Made by a program: the position numbers and the translations under genes | From: Candidatus Latescibacterota bacterium | Lineage (GTDB): Bacteria > Latescibacterota > UBA2968 > UBA8231 | Reading direction: 5' to 3' | Assembly: GCA_022819745.1 (NCBI GenBank) | Contig: JAJEGS010000060.1 | Location: 1 to 64,000 of the forward strand | DNA length: 64,000 nt | Notes under the pieces: model-generated | The model's input: the letters and a program-made list of their open reading frames with translations, nothing else | Told to the model about the DNA's origin: nothing | Database searches by the model: none | Shown here: piece by piece, positions 59,236 through 64,000 of the stretch | Position numbering within the stretch: position 1 is the first letter of the stretch | Layout: every line of letters starts with the position of its first letter

Positions 59236-61574
59236 CTATATCCGCCGTTCTGTTCATGGGCTTAGTACTGCCGACACATGCCCAAATTGAAAAGAGCGAC
59301 CTCTACATCGGTCTATTACTCGATTTTGGGGCCGAGGCAACCGATGACGACGGTGGGTTGGCTCTCCTACAGGAAGAAATTCACAAGGTGCTGGGGGTCG
59401 ATAAGTCGGTCCATTTCCTCCCAGAGCACATGCGTTTCTCCGCTGGGCACGGAGACTATCTGTCCCTAGCCAACGATCCCGCGGTCGATCTGATCATTGC
59501 CGCCGGTCCGGCCAGCGCTGCGATGCTGGCCGCCCAAGGTGCCTTGCCCAAACCGACGATCGCCGTGGGGATACTGGACGTGGAATTACAGCAGATGCCC
59601 CTCGTCGAACCCGGCGTCTCTGGGGTGCGCAATTTTACCTACGTCCTTAGTACCCACCCAATCCAAAAGGACTTGGCGGCGTTCCACCGCATCCATCCCT
59701 TTTCGCATCTAGCCGTCATCATCAGTGAAAACCTGAAAGGCAGACTGGATTTCGAGGGTTTTTTCGAACGCCTCGCAGCGCCTTATGAGTCCCAAGTGGA
59801 GTTGGTTTTTTGGGGAGAGGAAGCGTCTCTCCCGGCGCTGAGCAACGCGGTTGACGCGATCTATCTGGCGATGGTCTTCGAACGCTCACCCGAGGAGGTC
59901 GCCCTGCTAGCTGAGGCCCTCGCCGAGCGCAAGCTGCCTTCCTTTGCCATGAGCCGGTCTTATGTGGATGCGGGAATAATGGCTTGTATGGGCGACGAGA
60001 ACGGCCGAGACCAGATTTTCCGCAACCTAGCCCTGATCGTCGAAGGAGTCGCGCTAGGAGAGGAGCTAGCGGCGATGCCCGTGCGGCGCAATCTCGACGA
60101 GCAATGGGTGCTGAATGCCGCAACAATCCGCCGGATCGGTTTCGATCTCTCGTTTGAAGCGCTGTTTTCCGCCCGCTTCCTCAAGGCCGATGAACCCACT
60201 AGCGACCGACGTTTGAGCTTACAGGAGATTATCGCCGAAGGCTTACAGCGCAACCTCGACCTGCGCATTGAAAAGCGCAACGTCGATTTGGCCAGCCAAG
60301 ATATGCGCCGGGCCAAGTCGTCCCTCCTGCCCACTGTAGAGACCTCGACCACCCTGTTGCAGATCGACCCGGATGTCGCGGAGCGCGCTTTGGGTCAACA
60401 GCCCGAGCGCACCGGCGCAGGCACGGGTACCGTGCAGCAGGTGCTGTTTTCCGAGCAGGTCTTCGCCAACGTCAAAATCCAGCAGTACCTAGCCGAGGCC
60501 GCCCGCCATCGCACCGATCTAGTCGCGCTCGACGTAGTGCTGAACCTAGCGACGGCCTATTTCAATATTCTGCTGGCCAAGACCGGGGTGCGCATCCAAG
60601 ATGAGAATCTCGACGTCTCGCGCCGCAATTTGAAGATCGCCCGCACCCGCAACGCCGTCGGCTATGCCGGCGTCGCCGACGTATTCCGCTGGGAGAGCGA
60701 AGTGGCTCGGGCCACCCAAGCCTCGATTGAGGCTTTCAACAACCTCTACCTAGCCCAAATACAACTCAACCTATTGCTCAACCGGACGGATATCGGCGAG
60801 GAGTTCGAGGTGGAAGATGCCCGGCTCTCCGACGAACTTTTTGGCCGCTTTGACCCGACCCACATCGGCCCCCTGATCGACCGCGCTGGCGATGTAGAGA
60901 TCCTGACCGACTTTCTCGTCGCAGAGGCCCTGCAAAACATGCCTTCGCTCAAGCAGCTAGCGGTCAATATGAAAGCAGCCGAACGCCAGCAGCAGATGAA
61001 CCGCCGGCTGTACTATCTGCCTACAGTGGCTTTGCGCGGACAGGCTGACTACACTTTCTGGCGCGATGGCAAGGGAATGCCGCCGACCTCCTCCGATCCT
61101 GTCAACGGCACTTGGAACTTGGCCCTCCACTTCACCTATCCTCTCTTTCAGGGCAACCAGCGCAAGATCGCCATCGACCAAACCGCGATTCAGCAGCAGC
61201 AACTCCGCCTCCAAGAGGAGAGTTTGCGTCAACAACTCTCCCAAGCCGTCCAAGTGCGGATGACGAACCTAGTGTCCAGACGCACTAACATACACTTTGC
61301 CGAGGTGGCCGCTGCAAGCGCGCAGAAGAATTTTGAACTAGTGCAGGATGCCTATCAAAAAGGCCAACTGGCAATCACCCAACTGGTAGATGCCCAACGC
61401 GCCGCCCTTTCCGCCCGTCAGGCCGAGGCCGGAGCCGTCTATGAATACTTGGTCAGCTATCTGCAGTTGGAAAACAGCATCGGAGGCTACACCATGTTCA
61501 TGACTTTAGAGGAGCAGGAGGCCTTTGTCGGGCGCTTGACGGCCTTCTTCGCCAAAAGAAAGAATGCACCGTGA
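59223..61574 (+). CDS. ABC_sub_bind-like periplasmic domain fused to a TolC/OEP outer-membrane channel
   Basis: A 783-residue exported protein (MLGVAISAVLFMGLVLPTHA signal). Residues about 25-310 look like an ABC substrate-binding domain (PF04392/TrpX type): VHFLPEHMRF, DLIIAAGPASAAMLA, PTIAVGILDVELQQ, AIYLAMVFERSPEE and a second lobe with FAMSRSYVDAGIMACMGDE. The rest is a TolC-type outer-membrane efflux protein with two repeats of coiled coil and barrel strands (LNLATAYFNILLAKTGV, LHFTYPLFQGNQRK, QLAITQLVDAQRAAL). It could recognise and expel a small molecule. A TTG at 59211 is an alternative start. It overlaps the membrane-fusion gene by 4 bp. Confidence 0.85.
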   Translation: MLGVAISAVLFMGLVLPTHAQIEKSDLYIGLLLDFGAEATDDDGGLALLQEEIHKVLGVDKSVHFLPEHMRFSAGHGDYLSLANDPAVDLIIAAGPASAAMLAAQGALPKPTIAVGILDVELQQMPLVEPGVSGVRNFTYVLSTHPIQKDLAAFHRIHPFSHLAVIISENLKGRLDFEGFFERLAAPYESQVELVFWGEEASLPALSNAVDAIYLAMVFERSPEEVALLAEALAERKLPSFAMSRSYVDAGIMACMGDENGRDQIFRNLALIVEGVALGEELAAMPVRRNLDEQWVLNAATIRRIGFDLSFEALFSARFLKADEPTSDRRLSLQEIIAEGLQRNLDLRIEKRNVDLASQDMRRAKSSLLPTVETSTTLLQIDPDVAERALGQQPERTGAGTGTVQQVLFSEQVFANVKIQQYLAEAARHRTDLVALDVVLNLATAYFNILLAKTGVRIQDENLDVSRRNLKIARTRNAVGYAGVADVFRWESEVARATQASIEAFNNLYLAQIQLNLLLNRTDIGEEFEVEDARLSDELFGRFDPTHIGPLIDRAGDVEILTDFLVAEALQNMPSLKQLAVNMKAAERQQQMNRRLYYLPTVALRGQADYTFWRDGKGMPPTSSDPVNGTWNLALHFTYPLFQGNQRKIAIDQTAIQQQQLRLQEESLRQQLSQAVQVRMTNLVSRRTNIHFAEVAAASAQKNFELVQDAYQKGQLAITQLVDAQRAALSARQAEAGAVYEYLVSYLQLENSIGGYTMFMTLEEQEAFVGRLTAFFAKRKNAP

Positions 61575-62680
61575 AGCGAGGTATCATGCCAAAGCGGAAT
61601 CTCAAAGCTGCCGGGGTTTTTCTAGCGGCAATGGGCCTGTGGGTCGGCTGCGGCGACGAACCACAGGTCGCCGAACCCATTCGCCCGGTAAAATACGCCG
61701 AGGTCCGTCCCGCCAGCGCCGTCCAGAGCCAGCGTTTTGTCGGCACTGCCAAAGCTGGCGTCGAAGCCAAGCTCAGCTTCAGAACGGGTGGGCTTATCGA
61801 ATCGATCGGCGTAAAGGTGGGCGACCAAGTCAAAGCGGGTCAGCGCATTGCCACGCTCGACAACCAGGACGCGGTCCTCGCGCATCAACAAGCCAAGGCC
61901 GCGCTAGAAAACGCCCAAGTGCAAAAGGCCAATGCCCAGTCCAAGCTCGTTCGCGTGCGGCAGCTCTACGAGGCCAACAATGTCTCCCTCGCCGAGTACG
62001 AACAGGCCAAAAACGGCTTTGCCTCGGCCACGTCCAGTTACGAATCGGCCCAGAAGAGTTTGGATTTGCAGGAGCGCCAGCTAGGCTACAATGAGATATA
62101 CGCCCCTGTCGCTGGCATAGTCACCGCGGTCCACAACGAGGTCAACGAAGTGATCCAAGCTGGCGCGCCCTTGGTGGAGTTAAGCGCAGGCAAAGACATC
62201 GAAATGGAGGTAGGGGTGCCCGAGGGCTATATCGCCCAAATCCAGACCGGACAGCCGGTGCGCGTGCGTTTTTCAGCCCTGCCCGGACTGGATTTTGCGG
62301 CCCAGGTGCGCGAGATCGCATACGCGCTCGACGCTTCTAGCACGTATCCGGTCATTGTGCGACTCGACGATCCTTCCCCGTCCATTCGTCCCGGTATGGC
62401 CGGCGAAGTGGAATTTCGCTTTGGCAGCGGCGAGCCATCGGAGGACCCGCTTGTGGTGCCCGTTAAAGCGGTAGGGGAAGACGCCAACGGCCAATATGTC
62501 TTTGTCATTGATGAGGTTGACAAGGGCTTGGGGACGGTCCAGCGCCGGTCAATTCGCATTGGCAAATTGTTGGCAGATGGCTTTGTTGTGGAAGAGGGGC
62601 TCGCCGAACGGGAGTTGGTCGCAACCGCGGGCCTCAGATCGCTCTTGAACGGAATGCAAGTGCGCCTTTTGCAAGAGTGA
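61571..62680 (+). CDS. RND/HlyD-type efflux membrane-fusion lipoprotein
   Basis: A 369-residue periplasmic adaptor. The N-terminus has a lipobox (MGLWVGC, then GDE), so it is probably anchored by lipid. It follows the AcrA/HlyD order: first lipoyl half (FRTGGLIESIGVKVGDQVKAGQ split here), an alpha-hairpin of about 75 residues, second lipoyl half (LGYNEIYAPVAGIVTAVH), then beta-barrel and membrane-proximal domains. It would join an inner-membrane pump to the TolC-like partner encoded just upstream (GTGA overlap). No pump gene follows, so the transporter must be elsewhere. ATG 61586 is an alternative start. Confidence 0.9.
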   Translation: MKRGIMPKRNLKAAGVFLAAMGLWVGCGDEPQVAEPIRPVKYAEVRPASAVQSQRFVGTAKAGVEAKLSFRTGGLIESIGVKVGDQVKAGQRIATLDNQDAVLAHQQAKAALENAQVQKANAQSKLVRVRQLYEANNVSLAEYEQAKNGFASATSSYESAQKSLDLQERQLGYNEIYAPVAGIVTAVHNEVNEVIQAGAPLVELSAGKDIEMEVGVPEGYIAQIQTGQPVRVRFSALPGLDFAAQVREIAYALDASSTYPVIVRLDDPSPSIRPGMAGEVEFRFGSGEPSEDPLVVPVKAVGEDANGQYVFVIDEVDKGLGTVQRRSIRIGKLLADGFVVEEGLAERELVATAGLRSLLNGMQVRLLQE

Positions 62681-62715
62681 GGACTAGCCTTATAAAAAGC
62701 CGCTACGGCGGTGTT

Positions 62716-62800
62716 CCACCCTCCTTCTGCAGGAGAATCGGAGCCCAATGCGGCCTCCAGAGACCGTCCCGACAATCCGGGTGGCAACCTAGGGTCCAAA
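62716..62800 (+). promoter_or_regulatory. Possible structured 5' leader of the secreted mosaic protein
   Basis: Three small hairpins in a row: CTCCT...AGGAG (62721-62735), GGAG...CTCC (62740-62759) and a two-part stem GACC...GGTC enclosing CCCG...CGGG (62762-62796). An A-rich tract and AAAGGAG follow before the ATG at 62821. The GGGTGGCAACCTAGGG segment looks riboswitch- or T-box-like but fits no class I know well. Confidence 0.3.
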
Positions 62801-62820
62801 TAAAAAAGGAGATGGGACAG

Positions 62821-64000
62821 ATGAAGCGCCTGATTGAAGGTCTCATGGTCTTATTGGCCGTCGTCCAAGCAGGAGCCGAGGTCCAGATCGAGGGTCGAGT
62901 GCGGCTGGATTCCGGGGAACCGGTCGCCGGGGCGCAGGTGCTGATGTTCGAACTGGCCAATCTGCGTTCGGCACCGGTGGGAACGACGACCGATCATACG
63001 GGGTACTTCGCCCTACCTCTGAGGTCCCTGCAAGGTAGAACATCGGCATCGCCGGAGCGGTTCGACCTAGGGCAGAACTATCCCAATCCGTTCAACCCTT
63101 CCACCATCATTCCCTACCAACTCTCGGCTGCGACACAGGTGCGGCTCGACGTGTTCAACCTCCTAGGTCAGCGGATTGCGACCCTAGTCGACGGGGAACA
63201 GCCAGCCGGTTTTCACACGGCGCGTTGGAGTGCCACGGACGCGGCGGGGCGCGCGGTGGGCGCAGGGGTCTATTTCTACCGGCTGACCGCCGACGGGGAG
63301 CATTTGACCCGTCGCATGGTATTGATCGACGGGCAGGTGGGTGTCCCGGTAGGAACGGCTTGGGGCAGTTCGGGAGCTGTGATCGCGGAAGCTGTACAGG
63401 CGGCCCCGGTCTATGGATTGACCGTATCGGGGCCGGGGCTGGTACCCTACGTGGATCCAAGCTTTCGAGTGGAGTCGGGCCGAGGGCCAGTGGATCTCGA
63501 GGTCGAAGTCCTAGCCCGCGTCCCGCTGGCAAAAGTGGCGTCGGGTGGGCTGTTGGGCGACGTGGACAACAACGGCCGGGTCGATGTATTCGATGCGCTG
63601 CTTGTGGCCATATATAGCGTCGATACTGCCACCGTCATGCCAAACAACGGCAAGATATCGCTGGGCGATGTGAACCAAGACGGCCAGACGGACATTACCG
63701 ACGCTTGGCTCATAGCCAACTACACTGTCGATCCGTCCAACCCGGAACTGCCGGTCGGAATCGGGGAGCCCGTGGTGCTCGCCCTAGATGGCGGTGACAG
63801 CCGCCAAACTATCGAGACATTCGACTTCAGCTCGATGCCGGCAGCCAATCGCTGGAATCTGCCCGAAGGAGCTCTCGCCCGCCTAGGCAAAGGAACGGTG
63901 AGAGATATAATCTTTTCGGCGAATGGCACGCGGATGGCGGTGAGCAGCTATATCGGCACCTGGCTCTACGATACCTACACCGGAGCCGAAGTCGCTCTGA
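62821..64000 (+). CDS. Secreted mosaic protein: FlgD-like, dockerin-like and propeller domains, 3' end cut by window
   Basis: At least 393 residues, still open at the right edge. Signal peptide (MKRLIEGLMVLLAVVQAGAE), then a carboxypeptidase-regulatory-like beta domain (IEGRVRLDSGEPVAGAQV). Next comes a FlgD/T9SS-like domain (LGQNYPNPFNPST to GVYFYRLTADGE, about 83-170), a dockerin-like pair of calcium loops (GDVDNNGRVDVFDALLV about 246-262; GDVNQDGQTDITDAWLI about 282-298), and the start of a WD40-like propeller (GTVRDIIFSANGTRMAVSS, GTWLYDTYTG). AAAAAAGGAG precedes the ATG. The propeller motif is one I associate with Poribacteria-type genomes. It probably works in surface attachment or complex assembly. 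Confidence 0.83.
   Translation, partial: MKRLIEGLMVLLAVVQAGAEVQIEGRVRLDSGEPVAGAQVLMFELANLRSAPVGTTTDHTGYFALPLRSLQGRTSASPERFDLGQNYPNPFNPSTIIPYQLSAATQVRLDVFNLLGQRIATLVDGEQPAGFHTARWSATDAAGRAVGAGVYFYRLTADGEHLTRRMVLIDGQVGVPVGTAWGSSGAVIAEAVQAAPVYGLTVSGPGLVPYVDPSFRVESGRGPVDLEVEVLARVPLAKVASGGLLGDVDNNGRVDVFDALLVAIYSVDTATVMPNNGKISLGDVNQDGQTDITDAWLIANYTVDPSNPELPVGIGEPVVLALDGGDSRQTIETFDFSSMPAANRWNLPEGALARLGKGTVRDIIFSANGTRMAVSSYIGTWLYDTYTGAEVAL

Noticed and set aside
1..64000. CRISPR arrays, rRNA genes, prophage modules or complete insertion sequences
   Set aside because: No regularly spaced repeats, no rRNA signatures and no transposase, integrase or phage structural genes are visible.

Overview
The window is about 60% GC and comes from an uncultivated Gram-negative-type bacterium. 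It most resembles Poribacteria or Latescibacterota (FCB-like lineages); the sequence does not separate the two. Pointers are eight phytanoyl-CoA-dioxygenase-like (PhyH) genes in 64 kb, several secreted proteins with FlgD/T9SS-like beta domains (NPFN...YLYR type), a secreted FlgD-dockerin-propeller mosaic, and many sugar-acid, Gfo/Idh/MocA and cupin genes. There is no rRNA, CRISPR array, prophage or recognisable transposase gene. One tRNA (Leu-CAA) is present.

Layout. 1-3.5 kb: the 3' end of a secreted Big_1/FlgD protein, an SDR gene remnant, a VOC protein and two PhyH genes on the minus strand. 3.5-9.4 kb: a small conserved protein behind a textbook promoter, then a CaiB-type CoA-transferase, a Gfo/Idh/MocA oxidoreductase and an RraA-like protein; a convergent PhyH; then pnuC and pheA. 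9.4-13 kb: a ribose-type ABC sugar importer (permease, double ATPase, binding protein) on the minus strand. 13-16.6 kb: a nested inverted-repeat element, an M24 peptidase coupled to an inositol-monophosphatase-like gene, and an enolase-superfamily sugar-acid dehydratase. 16.7-26.8 kb: a HAD phosphatase, then a long minus-strand run (Gfo oxidoreductase, PLP desulfhydrase-like enzyme, TauE-like permease, PhyH, two large secreted proteins, lactonase). 26.9-31.6 kb: cupin, DUF3500, GH13-like enzyme and sugar epimerase. 31.7-37 kb: HrpA helicase and an amidohydrolase. 37-40.6 kb: a membrane-quality operon (two NfeD proteins, flotillin-like protein, charged membrane protein) running into tRNA-Leu. 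40.7-47.9 kb: a tiny two-helix protein, a 596-residue unknown, PhyH, a diadenylate cyclase fused to YbbR, PhyH, an omega-like protein, an aldo/keto reductase and a SIS protein. 47.9-48.2 kb: a small inverted-repeat-bounded cassette. 48.3-54.3 kb: SDR, ROK kinase, MetE-like protein, PhyH, DNA adenine methyltransferase and FAD oxidoreductase. 54.4-59 kb: PhyH with an altered iron site, DUF4159, MOSC and a glycosidase-like TIM barrel. 59-64 kb: a 51-codon ORF, an ABC-binding-domain/TolC fusion with its membrane-fusion partner, and the start of the secreted mosaic.

Taken together the genes suggest a heterotroph that imports and degrades unusual sugars, sugar acids and other small organic molecules. 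Oxidation and cleavage would use PhyH oxygenases, Gfo/Idh/MocA enzymes, a CoA-transferase, dehydratases and isomerases. This is inference from family membership; no substrate can be read from the sequence. The most novel-looking items are the 0.35-kb cassette with 47-bp terminal inverted repeats around a 69-residue ORF (47.9-48.2 kb), the substrate-binding/TolC fusion, the cyclase-YbbR fusion and the PhyH paralogue with HxG in place of HxD.
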